Part shown: piece by piece, positions 43,669 to 53,325 of the stretch | Numbering within the stretch: the stretch's first letter is position 1 | Layout: every line of letters starts with the position of its first letter | Assembly: GCF_018128225.1 (NCBI RefSeq) | Contig: NZ_CP072377.1 | Span: forward strand, 1,922,001 to 1,986,000 | Length of the DNA stretch: 64,000 bases | Origin: Leptotrichia sp. oral taxon 218 | Lineage (GTDB): Bacteria; Fusobacteriota; Fusobacteriia; Fusobacteriales; Leptotrichiaceae | Reading direction: 5' to 3' | Notes under the pieces: generated by a model | Seen by the model: the letters and a program-made list of their open reading frames with translations, nothing else | What the model was told of the DNA's origin: nothing | The model's database searches: none | Translations under genes and position numbers: made by a program

Positions 43669-44295
43669 TTAATATTTTTTTACTGCTTTTTTTATTATTA
43701 AAAATCCATTTTTAGGTCCTGGAACCGCACCTTTTACTAATAAAAGGTTATTTTCTACATCAAATTTAACAACTTGCAAGTTTTGAACTGTAACTTTTTC
43801 AGCTCCCAATCTTCCAGCCATTTTTTTACCTTTAGGTACATTACTGTTTGAAGCAGCACCTCCGGCATTTGATCCTCCAAGTCTGTGATTTCTTGAAACC
43901 CCGTGTGAAGCTCTGTTTCCTCCAAAGTTATGTCTTTTCATAACTCCAGCAGTTCCTTTACCTTTTGAAGTTCCTGTAATATCAATAAATTCAATTCCTT
44001 CTAAAACATCTAATTTAATTTCTTGTCCTAATGAAAATTCTTCTGGATTTTCAACTTTAAATTCTCTTAAAAATCTTTTCGGAGTAATTCCAGCTTTTTT
44101 GAAAATTCCTAATTCTGGTTTAGTTGTATTTTTTTCTTTTTTATCTCCATATGCTAAGGTTATAGCGTTATATCCTTCTTTTTCAACTGTCTTGATTTGT
44201 GTTACAAAATTTGTTCCAGCTTCAATTACTGTAACTGGGATTAATTGTTCATTTTCGAAAATTTGAGTCATTCCAACTTTTTTTCCTAATATCAT
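43669..44295 (-). CDS. rplC: 50S ribosomal protein L3
   Basis: 208 residues, starting ILGKKVGMTQIFENEQLIPVTV and carrying GTSKGKGTAGVMKRHNFGG with the usual RASHGVSRNHRLGGS loop. Confidence 0.98.
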   Translation of the reverse strand: MILGKKVGMTQIFENEQLIPVTVIEAGTNFVTQIKTVEKEGYNAITLAYGDKKEKNTTKPELGIFKKAGITPKRFLREFKVENPEEFSLGQEIKLDVLEGIEFIDITGTSKGKGTAGVMKRHNFGGNRASHGVSRNHRLGGSNAGGAASNSNVPKGKKMAGRLGAEKVTVQNLQVVKFDVENNLLLVKGAVPGPKNGFLIIKKAVKKY

Positions 44296-44350
44296 TTTTT
44301 AATTTTCCTCCTTAATATATTGGTTGAGCTTACCCCAACTTGTACTAAGC

Positions 44351-44656
44351 TTACGATTGCTTAATTTCAACTCCCACACCTGATGGTAAGTTCAATGATG
44401 CTAATGCATTTACGATTTGTTGATTAGAATTTTTAATTTCTACAAATCTTCTATGTATTCTCATTTCAAATTGTTCTCTTGAATCTTTGTTCACATGAAC
44501 AGATCTTAAAACTGTATATTTTTTGATTTTTGTAGGCAATGGAAGTGGTCCTGCTAATTGTGAACCATTCTTTTTAGCTACTTCTGCAATTTTTTTAGCA
44601 GATTGGTCTAACAATTTATGATCGTAAGATTGAAGATATATTCTTAATTTATCCAA
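44351..44656 (-). CDS. rpsJ: 30S ribosomal protein S10
   Basis: 101 residues from a TTG start after TAGGAGG: RIYLQSYDHKLLDQSAKKI, PLPTKIKKYTVLRSVHVNKDSREQFE. First gene of the leftward S10-spc operon rpsJ-rplC-rplD-rplW-rplB-rpsS-rplV-rpsC-rplP-rpmC-rpsQ-rplN-rplX-rplE-rpsN-rpsH-rplF-rplR-rpsE-rpmD-rplO-secY. Confidence 0.98.
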   Translation of the reverse strand: MDKLRIYLQSYDHKLLDQSAKKIAEVAKKNGSQLAGPLPLPTKIKKYTVLRSVHVNKDSREQFEMRIHRRFVEIKNSNQQIVNALASLNLPSGVGVEIKQS

Positions 44657-44721
44657 TTTTTTTCCTCCTATTTTTATAAAACACTTTTCAAAGTTACAAA
44701 ATCTTTTTTTTTATTGAATTC

Positions 44722-44756
44722 CAAAGGAATGAGAAAATATTTCTCCCAAACCTTTG
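44722..44756 (-). promoter_or_regulatory. Hairpin in the rpsJ leader
   Basis: Two stacked stems, CAAAGG/CCTTTG and GAGAAA/TTTCTC, about 65 bases before rpsJ. On the minus strand it is not followed by T residues, so it is more likely a leader or mRNA structure than a terminator. Weak TTGTAA and TATAAA hexamers lie between it and rpsJ. Confidence 0.4.
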
Positions 44757-44770
44757 AAAATTTTATTTTA

Positions 44771-44962
44771 GTGAACTACTCCCGCTTTTAGAAGTGGGAG
44801 CTTCTTGGGAAGTATCTGCTTTTGTTAGCCAAATATATTTACCAAGCTCTTCGGGTAATTCCTACCCTGATATATTTAGTGTAATACATTTTGCTATAAA
44901 TATCAATCAAAAATGCAATTCATCTCCCACTTATAGATGTTGGAGACTTCTTGCTATCTTTT
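44771..44962 (-). mobile_element. Short IS200/IS605-type remnant (two ends, no transposase)
   Basis: Low end: GAACTACTCCCGCTTTTAGA, continuing as a perfect CTCCC...GGGAG hairpin and CTTCTTGGGA. High end: TGCAATTCATCTCCCACTTA, then TGTTGGAGACTTCTTGC. The 190-base block has the same end types and order as 16656-16982 but no TnpB. It sits between tuf and rpsJ, in the gene-free stretch 44657-44977. It could be a non-autonomous derivative or a deletion product. Confidence 0.6.
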
Positions 44963-44977
44963 TGTTAAATTAATCAA

Positions 44978-46162
44978 TTATTTAGTAATAGTTGCAACTA
45001 CTCCTGAAGCTACTGTTCTTCCACCTTCTCTAATCGCAAATCTTAATCCTTCTTCCATTGCAATTGGGTGAATCAATTCTACTGTCATTTCAATGTTATC
45101 TCCAGGCATTACCATTTCTACACCTTCTGGTAAGTTTACTTCTCCTGTAATATCAGTTGTTCTGAAATAGAATTGTGGTTTGTATCCTGTAAAGAATGGA
45201 GTATGTCTTCCTCCTTCATCTTTTGTCAATACATATACTTCTGATTTAAATCCTGTATGTGGAGTGATTGTTCCTGGTTTTGCCAATACTTGTCCTCTTT
45301 CCACTTCTTCTTTCTTAGTTCCTCTTAATAATGCTCCTATATTATCTCCAGCTTGTCCTGAATCTAATAATTTTCTGAACATTTCTACTCCTGTTACTGT
45401 TGTTTTTGAAGTTGGTTTAATTCCTACGATTTCTACTTCTTCCCCAACTTTTACTACTCCTCTTTCTACTCTTCCTGTTACTACTGTTCCTCTTCCTGTA
45501 ATTGTGAATACATCTTCAATTGGCATAAGGAATGGTTGGTCAATTGGTCTTTCTGGTGTTGGGATATATTCATCCACTGCATCCATCAATTCCATGATTG
45601 CATCTACCCATTTTTGTTCTCCATTTAATGCTCCTAATGAAGACCCTTTAATTACTGGTACATCGTCTCCAGGGAATCCGTATTCATTTAATAATTCTCT
45701 TACTTCCATTTCTACTAATTCTAATAATTCTTCGTCGTCTACCATATCTACTTTATTTAAGTATACTACGATATAAGGTACTCCTACTTGTCTTGCTAGC
45801 AAGATGTGTTCTCTTGTTTGAGGCATTGGACCGTCAGCTGCTGATACTACTAGAATAGCACCATCCATTTGAGCTGCTCCTGTGATCATGTTTTTTACAT
45901 AATCCGCGTGTCCTGGACAATCTACGTGAGCGTAGTGTCTTTTTGCAGTTTCATACTCAATGTGAGCAGTGTTAATTGTAATTCCTCTTTCTCTTTCTTC
46001 AGGAGCTTGGTCAATGTTTTCAAAATCAACTTTTTCAGCTAATCCTTTTTCAGATAATACTTTTGAAATTGCTGCTGTTGTTGTTGTTTTTCCGTGGTCA
46101 ACGTGACCAATTGTTCCTATGTTTACATGTGGTTTACTTCTCTCGAATTTAGCTTTTGCCAT
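44978..46162 (-). CDS. tuf: Elongation factor Tu
   Basis: 394 residues: [10 protein letters not shown] (P-loop), the [12 protein letters not shown] switch II block, [23 protein letters not shown] and the C-terminal [15 protein letters not shown]. Delivers aminoacyl-tRNA to the ribosome. Last gene of the str operon, 74 bases after fusA. Confidence 0.99.
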   Translation of the reverse strand: MAKAKFERSKPHVNIGTIGHVDHGKTTTTAAISKVLSEKGLAEKVDFENIDQAPEERERGITINTAHIEYETAKRHYAHVDCPGHADYVKNMITGAAQMDGAILVVSAADGPMPQTREHILLARQVGVPYIVVYLNKVDMVDDEELLELVEMEVRELLNEYGFPGDDVPVIKGSSLGALNGEQKWVDAIMELMDAVDEYIPTPERPIDQPFLMPIEDVFTITGRGTVVTGRVERGVVKVGEEVEIVGIKPTSKTTVTGVEMFRKLLDSGQAGDNIGALLRGTKKEEVERGQVLAKPGTITPHTGFKSEVYVLTKDEGGRHTPFFTGYKPQFYFRTTDITGEVNLPEGVEMVMPGDNIEMTVELIHPIAMEEGLRFAIREGGRTVASGVVATITK

Positions 46163-46236
46163 CTTTCTCTTTTTCCTCCATATTTTATTTTAAATTTCTT
46201 TTATTTTTTTTTAATTTTATTTAGTTTTACTTTACT

Positions 46237-48321
46237 TTACTTTCCTTGTCTTTCATCAATAACTTGTTGTGCAATATTTTTAGGCACTTCTACATATTTT
46301 TCAAATTCCATTGAATATGAAGCTCTTCCTTGAGTTTTTGATCTTAAGTCAGTTGCATATCCAAACATTTGAGCTAATGGTACTTGTGCATCAATAATTT
46401 TTGCATTATTTCTATCAGTCATTCCTGAAACTTGTCCTCTTCTTGAGTTCAAGTCTCCGATTACATCTCCCATATATTCTTCTGGTGTTGTAACTTCAAC
46501 TTTAAAAATTGGTTCTAATAATACTGGGTTTGCAGCTCTTAGAGCTTTTTTGATTGCCATTGATCCAGCAATTTTAAACGCCATTTCTGATGAATCGACT
46601 TCGTGGTAAGATCCGTCGTATAATGTAACTTTTACATCTTGAACTGGGTATCCTGCAACTACTCCCGCTTCTAGTGCTTCTTGAATACCTTTATCTACAG
46701 CTGGAATATATTCTCTTGGAATAGCTCCTCCTGTAATTTGATTGATAAATTCATAGCCTTTATCTGGATTTGCTTCAACTTTCATCTTAACATGTCCGTA
46801 TTGTCCACGTCCTCCTGATTGTTTAGCATATTTTTCTTCAACATCCGCTGCACCATTGATTGTTTCTCTGTATGCAACTTGTGGTTTACCTACATTTGCT
46901 TCAACTTTAAATTCTCTCTTCATTCTGTCTACGATGATTTCCAAATGTAATTCTCCCATTCCTGAAATCAATGTTTGTCCAGTTTCTTGGTTAGTTGTAA
47001 CTTTAAATGTTGGATCTTCTTCAGCAAGTTTTGAAAGTGCTGTTCCCATTTTTTCTTGGTCAGCTTTTGTTTTTGGTTCAACAGCTATTTGAATAACTGT
47101 ATCAGGGAATTCCATTTTTTCTAGGATAATTGGCGCATTTTCAGCACACAATGTATCTCCTGTTGTAGTATCCTTTAATCCAACTGCAGCAGCTATATCT
47201 CCAGAGTAAACTACATCAAGTTCTTCTCTCTTATTAGCGTGCATTTGAAGCAATCTTCCCATTCTTTCTTTTTTACCTTTAGTTGAGTTCAATACATAAG
47301 AACCTTTTTCTAAAATTCCTGAATAAACTCTGAAGAATGATAATCTTCCAACAAATGGATCTGTGATAATTTTAAATGCCAATGCTGAGAATGGAGCGTC
47401 ATCGCTAATTTCTCTTTCCATTGGTTCTTCAGTTTTAGGATCAGTTCCTTTTACTTTTCCTTCATTGATATCAACTGGTGAAGGCATATAAGCAACGATT
47501 GCATCAAGTAATGGTTGAATTCCTTTATTTTTAAATGCTGTTCCACATAATACTGGTACAACAGTTCCTTCGATTGTAGCAGCTCTCAATGCTTTTTTGA
47601 TTTCTTCTTCAGAAATTTCTTCTCCACCGAAGTATTTTTCCATTAATTCATCATCAGTTTCAACTACAGATTCAATCATATGCTCTCTTGCTTCTTCAGC
47701 TTTTTCAGCTAATTCTGCTCTAATTTCAGTAATATCATAGTCTGCACCCATAGTTTCATCTTTAAATAAATATTCTTTCATTGTTACCAAGTCAATGATT
47801 CCTTCGAAATCATCTTCAGCACCAATTGGTAATTGAATAGGTACGCCGTTTCCACCTAATTTTTCTTTAATGTCGTTGACGCACATATCGAAATCTGCTC
47901 CAACTCTATCCATTTTATTAAAGAAAGCCATTCTTGGAACGTTGTATTTATCAGCTTGTCTCCAAACTGTTTCAGATTGTGGTTGAACACCATCAACTGC
48001 TGAGAACACTGCAACCGCTCCATCTAATACTCTTAAAGATCTTTCAACTTCAACCGTAAAGTCAACGTGACCTGGTGTATCTATGATGTTAATTCTATGT
48101 TTATTCCAAAATGCAGTTGTTGCTGCTGATGTAATTGTAATTCCTCTTTCTTGTTCTTGTTCCATATAATCCATTGTAGCGGCTCCTTCATGAACCTCTC
48201 CAATTTTATGGTTAACTCCTGTATAGAATAAAATTCTTTCAGTTGTAGTTGTTTTTCCAGCATCAATATGAGCCATGATACCAATATTTCTAGTATCTTT
48301 CAAAGCAACTTTTCTTGCCAT
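46237..48321 (-). CDS. fusA: Elongation factor G
   Basis: 694 residues: [15 protein letters not shown] (P-loop), [34 protein letters not shown] and the domain IV segment [14 protein letters not shown]. Full length translocase GTPase with the usual str operon position between rpsG and tuf. Confidence 0.99.
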   Translation of the reverse strand: MARKVALKDTRNIGIMAHIDAGKTTTTERILFYTGVNHKIGEVHEGAATMDYMEQEQERGITITSAATTAFWNKHRINIIDTPGHVDFTVEVERSLRVLDGAVAVFSAVDGVQPQSETVWRQADKYNVPRMAFFNKMDRVGADFDMCVNDIKEKLGGNGVPIQLPIGAEDDFEGIIDLVTMKEYLFKDETMGADYDITEIRAELAEKAEEAREHMIESVVETDDELMEKYFGGEEISEEEIKKALRAATIEGTVVPVLCGTAFKNKGIQPLLDAIVAYMPSPVDINEGKVKGTDPKTEEPMEREISDDAPFSALAFKIITDPFVGRLSFFRVYSGILEKGSYVLNSTKGKKERMGRLLQMHANKREELDVVYSGDIAAAVGLKDTTTGDTLCAENAPIILEKMEFPDTVIQIAVEPKTKADQEKMGTALSKLAEEDPTFKVTTNQETGQTLISGMGELHLEIIVDRMKREFKVEANVGKPQVAYRETINGAADVEEKYAKQSGGRGQYGHVKMKVEANPDKGYEFINQITGGAIPREYIPAVDKGIQEALEAGVVAGYPVQDVKVTLYDGSYHEVDSSEMAFKIAGSMAIKKALRAANPVLLEPIFKVEVTTPEEYMGDVIGDLNSRRGQVSGMTDRNNAKIIDAQVPLAQMFGYATDLRSKTQGRASYSMEFEKYVEVPKNIAQQVIDERQGK

Positions 48322-48435
48322 TTAAGTTTTCCTCCTTAATTTATTAACTGTCTTCTGACAAATAAAAAGTTTTTTACAAAAACTTTTAAAAATTCTCTTA
48401 AATCTGCTATATCAAGAGATTTTTTTATAAGAAAA

Positions 48436-48918
<483 letters not shown>

Positions 48919-48939
48919 TTACTTTTTCAAAAAATTTAA

Positions 48940-49320
48940 TTATTTAGCTGCTGCCGGTTTTTTTGCACCGTATCTTGATCTACCTTGTTTTCTGTTTACA
49001 ACTCCTGCTGTATCCAATGCTCCTCTGATTATTTTATATCTAACCCCTGGCAAATCTTTTGTTCTTCCTCCTCTTAAAAGAACGATACTGTGTTCTTGTA
49101 AGTTGTGTCCGATTCCTGGAATATAAGCAGTTACTTCAATTCCATTTACTAATTTAACCCTTGCTACTTTTCTTAACGCTGAGTTTGGTTTTTTAGGTGT
49201 AGTTGTATATACTCTTACACAAACCCCTCTTTTTTGTGGATTACCTTTTAATGCAGGTGATTTTTTCTTTTTTTCAGTTGTACTTCTACCAAATCTTACT
49301 AATTGATTAATAGTAGGCAT
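48940..49320 (-). CDS. rpsL: 30S ribosomal protein S12
   Basis: 126 residues: [47 protein letters not shown] and [15 protein letters not shown]. The streptomycin-site lysine in TPKKPNS is present, consistent with a sensitive-type allele. First gene of the str operon. Confidence 0.98.
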   Translation of the reverse strand: MPTINQLVRFGRSTTEKKKKSPALKGNPQKRGVCVRVYTTTPKKPNSALRKVARVKLVNGIEVTAYIPGIGHNLQEHSIVLLRGGRTKDLPGVRYKIIRGALDTAGVVNRKQGRSRYGAKKPAAAK

Positions 49321-49622
49321 CTTTTTCCTCCTCTCAAATTTCTTTAATTTATATATATTCTGTCGTTATTTTCAAAACTAAAACTTTTTTCAAATAAAGC
49401 TCATTTCTTCAGTTTATGTCTTTTATTAAAAAACATAGGTGTACATTTATTTTAAATGTAGCAACTTACTTCTAAATTCACTCTATAAAAATATTAAAAA
49501 TATTTTTAATGATTTAGTTTATGAGTTATAACGGAAAGCTTTTCCCAATATTTCATATCAGGCACAACGGACGCTCAACCCTGAACTATTGCAATTTTAT
49601 TTTGCAACATTTTACCAAAAAC
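49321..49622 (-). promoter_or_regulatory. Long structured leader of the str operon
   Basis: About 300 transcribed bases lie between the promoter and rpsL. The promoter-proximal part contains TTGCAA...TTGCAA (near 49590-49605) and a GC-richer block (GGGTTGAGCGTCCGTTGTGCC on the minus strand, near 49565-49590) that stands out in this AT-rich genome. No reading frame is evident. It may be an autoregulatory or attenuating leader. Confidence 0.45.
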
Positions 49623-49651
49623 ATTTTATACTAAAAAAGACCTTTTGTCAA
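49623..49651 (-). promoter_or_regulatory. Promoter of the str operon
   Basis: Minus-strand TTGACA (49646-49651), then TAAAAT at 17 bases or, overlapping, TATAAA at 15 bases. It is the only strong -35 in the 428-base gap before rpsL. Confidence 0.7.
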
Positions 49652-49748
49652 GGGTAAACAATAGTTTTTTTTTAACTTAGCTCTCCAAAATTCCCTTCAA
49701 AAAAATAATTTTAGAATATCTTTTTTAGTTTCAAATAAATTTACATCT

Positions 49749-50459
49749 TTATTTTTCTCTAAAATATTTTTCTATTCCATTTAAAATTCCTGTCACCATT
49801 TTATTTTGATATTCTTGTGTTGCCATTTTTCTATCTTCTGCAGGATTTGACATAAATCCTAATTCTATTAATGTAGTTGGAACTTTTGACCAGTTTGTCC
49901 CTGTTAAGTCATCTCTGTATGAAATTCCTCTGTTTTTAGCACCTGTCGCTTTTACATATTCAGATAAAATATCTCTTGACAATTTTTCACTCGGACGCTG
50001 AACATCTTTTGTATATGGATTTTTTGCTGAAGCTGTCAAAACTGAAACTCCGTTTGTACTTGAATTGTTTATTCCATCGGCATGTATTCTGATATAGGCT
50101 TCACATCCCATGCTATTTGCTTTTTCAGCTCTCTCCTTATTACTTATATTTACATCATTTGTTTCTCTTATCATATAAACTGGATAACCTTTTGTTTTTA
50201 ATGCATCTCTTAATTTTAATCCAACTTCAAGAGTCAACTGATATTCATTTTTTTTTGTTGCAACTCCTCTTGTCCCAGATGAAACTTTCACTTTTCTCAC
50301 ATTCGATCCTGGCGCTACAGGTTCAAGTCCTGAATTTCCTTTTAATTGATGACCAGGATCAATACAAACTAAACCTTTATCGGTTCCAGCTGCATTAAGC
50401 GGTACCACTGCCATAAGTCCCGTTATTACTAAATACAATATTCCTTTTATTTTAAACAT
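49749..50459 (-). CDS. N-acetylmuramoyl-L-alanine amidase (Amidase_3), exported
   Basis: 236 residues from the ATG at 50459, which has GGAGGAG before it. A signal peptide (MFKIKGILYLVITGLMAVVP-LNA) precedes a zinc amidase domain: CIDPGHQ (first zinc His), a later Glu in KKNEYQLTLEVGLKL, RIHADG (second His) and TLIELGFMSNPAED with the catalytic Glu. It cleaves the stem peptide from MurNAc during cell-wall turnover or daughter-cell separation, in the periplasm. There are no cell-wall-binding repeats. Confidence 0.94.
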   Translation of the reverse strand: MFKIKGILYLVITGLMAVVPLNAAGTDKGLVCIDPGHQLKGNSGLEPVAPGSNVRKVKVSSGTRGVATKKNEYQLTLEVGLKLRDALKTKGYPVYMIRETNDVNISNKERAEKANSMGCEAYIRIHADGINNSSTNGVSVLTASAKNPYTKDVQRPSEKLSRDILSEYVKATGAKNRGISYRDDLTGTNWSKVPTTLIELGFMSNPAEDRKMATQEYQNKMVTGILNGIEKYFREK

Positions 50460-50492
50460 TTCTATCTCCTCCAAAATTTTTTTAAAAAATAT

Positions 50493-50528
50493 AGTCAAAC
50501 AAGTTTTACTAAAAATCTTTGCTTGACT
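50493..50528 (-). terminator. Terminator-like hairpin upstream of the amidase gene
   Basis: AGTCAA/TTGACT with an inner CAAG/CTTTG partial match, followed on the minus strand by ATATTTTTT. It lies between the extended -10 at about 50648-50656 and the amidase start, so a short transcript of about 150 bases may end here. Confidence 0.5.
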
Positions 50529-50575
50529 GTATTATTTTTTGTTTCAGCAATTGCTGTTATAAAAGCAGCAACCAT
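50495..50575 (-). CDS. Candidate small ORF, 26 aa
   Basis: From the ATG at 50575 the frame reads MVAAFITAIAETKNNTVKQR and ends in FLVKLV. The same frame stays open upstream (IKIKNLKALVNVV) without a standard start, so the full peptide may be longer and begin at an unusual codon, or the frame may be decayed. The hydrophobic stretch suggests a membrane peptide. No ribosome binding site is seen. The stop codon is inside the terminator-like hairpin. Confidence 0.25.
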   Translation of the reverse strand: MVAAFITAIAETKNNTVKQRFLVKLV

Positions 50576-50689
50576 TACTACATTAACTAATGCTTTTAAA
50601 TTTTTTATTTTTATGTAATCTAATTATTAACTTGTGAGTCAATTATACCATACAAAACTTTGTTTTTCTTTTATTTAAAGTTTTCTTTA

Positions 50690-50728
50690 TTTTAAAAAAA
50701 AAAGCAAGAATAAAAACTTACTCTTGCT
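50690..50728 (-). terminator. Terminator after gpmA
   Basis: AGCAAGA/TCTTGCT stem with extra TAA/TTA pairing, followed on the minus strand by T10, 18 bases after the gpmA stop codon. Confidence 0.85.
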
Positions 50729-50745
50729 CAAAAATTTTAAAATTT

Positions 50746-51432
50746 TTAGAAAGAATCTGGTGATGAAACCACATTTAAATCTTTGTCTATTTCAAAAACT
50801 AATGGTTTTCCAGTTGTTAAGTTTAATTTCAAGATATCTTCATCTGAAATATTTAACAAATATTTTATTAATGCTCTCAAGCTGTTTCCATGAGCTGCTA
50901 CAATAACATTTTTACCTTCTTTTAAGCTTTTTGAAATATCTGAATGCCAGTAAGGTAACACTCTTGCGATTGTATCTTTTAAACTTTCTCCAAGTGGTGC
51001 TTCTTCATCAGTTAAATCTGCGTATCTTCTGTCTGATTTTGGATAATATTCACTTGATTTGTCAATTGCAGGTGGTGCAACATCAAAACTTCTTCTCCAG
51101 ATAAGCACTTGGTCATCTCCATATTTTTTAGCAGTTTCTGCTTTATTCAATCCTTGTAATGCACCGTAGTGTCTTTCATTAAGTCTCCAAGATTTGTAAA
51201 CTGGAATATACAATTCATCCAATTCTTCCAAAACATAATTTAGAGTTTTGATAGCTCTTTTTAAGTAAGAAGTATAAGCAACATCAAAAACTAAGCCTTG
51301 TTCTTTTAATGCTTTTCCTCCAGCTTTTGCTTCTTCCACACCTTTAGGACTTAAATCTACATCTTTCCATCCAGTAAATTTGTTTTCCAAATTCCATTGG
51401 CTTTCACCATGTCTGATTAATACTAATTTCAT
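50746..51432 (-). CDS. gpmA: 2,3-bisphosphoglycerate-dependent phosphoglycerate mutase
   Basis: 228 residues of the dPGM type in glycolysis. The phospho-His motif [10 protein letters not shown] is at residues 5-14, followed by [44 protein letters not shown] and the second His in [13 protein letters not shown]. Single gene with its own terminator. Confidence 0.98.
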   Translation of the reverse strand: MKLVLIRHGESQWNLENKFTGWKDVDLSPKGVEEAKAGGKALKEQGLVFDVAYTSYLKRAIKTLNYVLEELDELYIPVYKSWRLNERHYGALQGLNKAETAKKYGDDQVLIWRRSFDVAPPAIDKSSEYYPKSDRRYADLTDEEAPLGESLKDTIARVLPYWHSDISKSLKEGKNVIVAAHGNSLRALIKYLLNISDEDILKLNLTTGKPLVFEIDKDLNVVSSPDSF

Positions 51433-51589
51433 AAATCCTCCTTTAATTTAATTTTTTATCTAATTCATAAAAAATAATATTTAACAAAACTTAATTTTGA
51501 CAGACAAACTATTTTCTTAATTTAATTATATCAAATTTTTTCAATTTATTCAAATAATATCGAAAATTTTTTATAAAAAAATAAATAAT

Positions 51590-52003
51590 TTATTCTTTAT
51601 TTTTATCTTCGCTTTCATTACTTTCGTTTTCACTATAATTTAAGTGAATTCTCAACGCTTCAAGTGAAATCTGTATTTCCAAAAGTGAAAATAAGAGCGA
51701 AATTACAAGTAGCACAAGACTTATTGCAAAACTTATTTTTCCAACAAAATCTATCTGAAAAAATAGAAATAGCATCGAAATAGCGCACATAAGCAAACTT
51801 GAAACCCCAAAATACTGCATTTTTTTTATGTAATTAAGTCTTTTTTTCAAATTCTTTACTTGATAAAATTCATGTTCCACTTCTCCGCTTGAATCCATCT
51901 GCCTAACAATTGATGTCAATGCCAAAAATCTATTTGTATATGCAAGTAACAAAAGAGATACGGTAGGAAACAATACCGCTGGTGTAGTTATTTCCAAAGT
52001 CAT
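51590..52003 (-). CDS. DUF2721 family membrane protein
   Basis: 137 residues from the ATG at 52003; the ATG at 52015 overlaps the AAGGA site. TPAVLFPTVSLLLLAYTNRFLALTSIVRQ is the DUF2721 signature, and two or three further helices follow (FGVSSLLMCAISMLFLF, ISFAISLVLLVISLLF). The C-terminus is Ser/Glu-rich. Function unknown. It is downstream of the metal-transport cluster, separated by a terminator. Confidence 0.85.
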   Translation of the reverse strand: MTLEITTPAVLFPTVSLLLLAYTNRFLALTSIVRQMDSSGEVEHEFYQVKNLKKRLNYIKKMQYFGVSSLLMCAISMLFLFFQIDFVGKISFAISLVLLVISLLFSLLEIQISLEALRIHLNYSENESNESEDKNKE

Positions 52004-52060
52004 ATTTTTCACCATCCTTATTCTTTAAAATTTATATTTTTTAAAAAACAAAATAAAAAT

Positions 52061-52087
52061 GCAAGGACTTTTTCAATTTGTCCTCGC
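52061..52087 (-). terminator. Terminator after the small membrane protein gene
   Basis: GCAAGGAC/GTCCTCGC stem with one mismatch and an 11-base loop, followed on the minus strand by ATTTTTATTTT. It ends the HMA_2/P-type ATPase operon. Confidence 0.7.
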
Positions 52088-52104
52088 TTAAAATATATAT
52101 TATA

Positions 52105-52392
52105 CTATTTTTCGTCAACTTCCACAACTGTTTCTGAAACGGCAGTATTTGTAGAAAGTTCTTTTTCAGCAATTAAATCTTCAAGATGTTCTTTTGTTGT
52201 AACCAATTCTTCCAAAGCCATATTGTCATAAATCGCTTGAGAAGATGTTTTTATATTTATTCCTTGTTTTCTTAAAAAACTGTCAACTTTGCTTTGATTT
52301 TTTTTGTATAAATAGTAACCAACTGCAACTGTTCCCACTCCAACTGCCGCTCCCACTAAATGCTCTTTCTTTATACTTCCGAATTTTATCAT
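52105..52392 (-). CDS. Small single-helix membrane protein of the HMA_2 cluster
   Basis: 95 residues. An N-terminal membrane helix with a Gly zipper (HLVGAAVGVGTVAVGYYLY) is followed by a basic turn (KKNQSK), a SFLRKQGINI segment and an acidic helical tail (MALEELVTTKEHLEDLIAEKE), ending in EVDEK. I do not recognise a named family. The layout, one Gly-rich helix plus an acidic cytosolic tail beside a metal P-type ATPase, is like the PacL/DUF1490 chaperones of mycobacterial CtpC/CtpG; that parallel is inference, not visible homology. GGAGGT precedes the ATG. Confidence 0.75.
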   Translation of the reverse strand: MIKFGSIKKEHLVGAAVGVGTVAVGYYLYKKNQSKVDSFLRKQGINIKTSSQAIYDNMALEELVTTKEHLEDLIAEKELSTNTAVSETVVEVDEK

Positions 52393-52465
52393 TTTATTAC
52401 CTCCAAATTTTTAATTTATTTATTATATTTTTTCAAATAATTATATATTAATATTTTTTATAACT

Positions 52466-52520
52466 ATGTGAATTACTCCTACTTGTAGAATCTGGTGATT
52501 TCTTGATATCTTTTGTTAAA
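52466..52520 (-). mobile_element. Fragment of an IS200/IS605-type end
   Basis: GTGAATTACTCCTACTTGTA, then ATCTGGTGATTTCTTGATATC and TTTTGTTAAATT match, with changes, the high-side end at 44915-44970. It lies between two genes of the metal cluster. Confidence 0.45.
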
Positions 52521-52542
52521 TTCTTTTACTTTAAATCACAAT

Positions 52543-53289
52543 TTATTTCAAAGCTATATATTTATCATCCGAATCTTCATCTGATCTCTTGCTAAAGAAT
52601 ATATGATCTATTAAATCACTTACATTCTCAATAGTTTTATCATTTTTCACATCCACAACATAATGGAATTTCCCATTTTCAGCTTTTAACCGATAAATTC
52701 TCACTTCTTTATTCGATACATTATTTAATACAAGGTGTCGTCCAAAAGTTGTAAGCCACATAAGTGCTATTGCTGTAACTGATCTATTTGCCATATAGGA
52801 TCTTAAAAGATACAATGCTGGTAAAATTTCAATGTCAAAGAAACCTTTTCGTTGTGTTTCCATGTAGGCGTGTTCCATAATTGCCGCTGTCGTAAGTCCC
52901 GCTGTAAAATTGTTTATATCCAATTGTAATTTTTCAATTTTACTTTTTCCAAGTCCGTACAAGAAAGAAAGCAAAATCGCAGCTCCAGAATATACAGACA
53001 ACGAATCTATTGATTTTTCCTCAAAATCTTCCACTAATTTTACCGAAGTCATGCCATGCTCAACTGATAATGCTGTCGCAGTTCGATAAATCACTTCATC
53101 AATCGTAATTTCCTCTGGCTCAAAAGTTATAAGCAATGTATTTATAGTTTTATTATATCGTAACGCTGTACTTTTTGCTCCAACTTTTATTGTTTCAAAA
53201 AATTTTTTTGTGTCAATAATTTCGTGTGAAACTTTAAATCTGACACGATTCGGTAACTTATGCAATACCGTCAAAGTTAATTTTTTCAT
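52543..53289 (-). CDS. HMA_2-type domain protein with membrane-like C-terminal half
   Basis: 248 residues. The first 85 (VLHKLPNRVRFKVSHEIID, then LRYNKTINTLLITFEPEEITIDEVIYRTATAL) follow the HMA_2 pattern, a ferredoxin-like fold that usually lacks the CxxC of classic HMA domains. Hydrophobic stretches follow (VYSGAAILLSFLYGLG, ILPALYLLRSYM, AIALMWLTTFGRHL), then a strand-rich C-terminus. It resembles the N-terminal third of the adjacent ATPase and may be a subunit or regulator of it. It starts 36 bases after the ATPase stop codon. Confidence 0.7.
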   Translation of the reverse strand: MKKLTLTVLHKLPNRVRFKVSHEIIDTKKFFETIKVGAKSTALRYNKTINTLLITFEPEEITIDEVIYRTATALSVEHGMTSVKLVEDFEEKSIDSLSVYSGAAILLSFLYGLGKSKIEKLQLDINNFTAGLTTAAIMEHAYMETQRKGFFDIEILPALYLLRSYMANRSVTAIALMWLTTFGRHLVLNNVSNKEVRIYRLKAENGKFHYVVDVKNDKTIENVSDLIDHIFFSKRSDEDSDDKYIALK

Positions 53290-53325
53290 ATAATTTCCTC
53301 CAAAATCAGATACGCCACAAAAATT

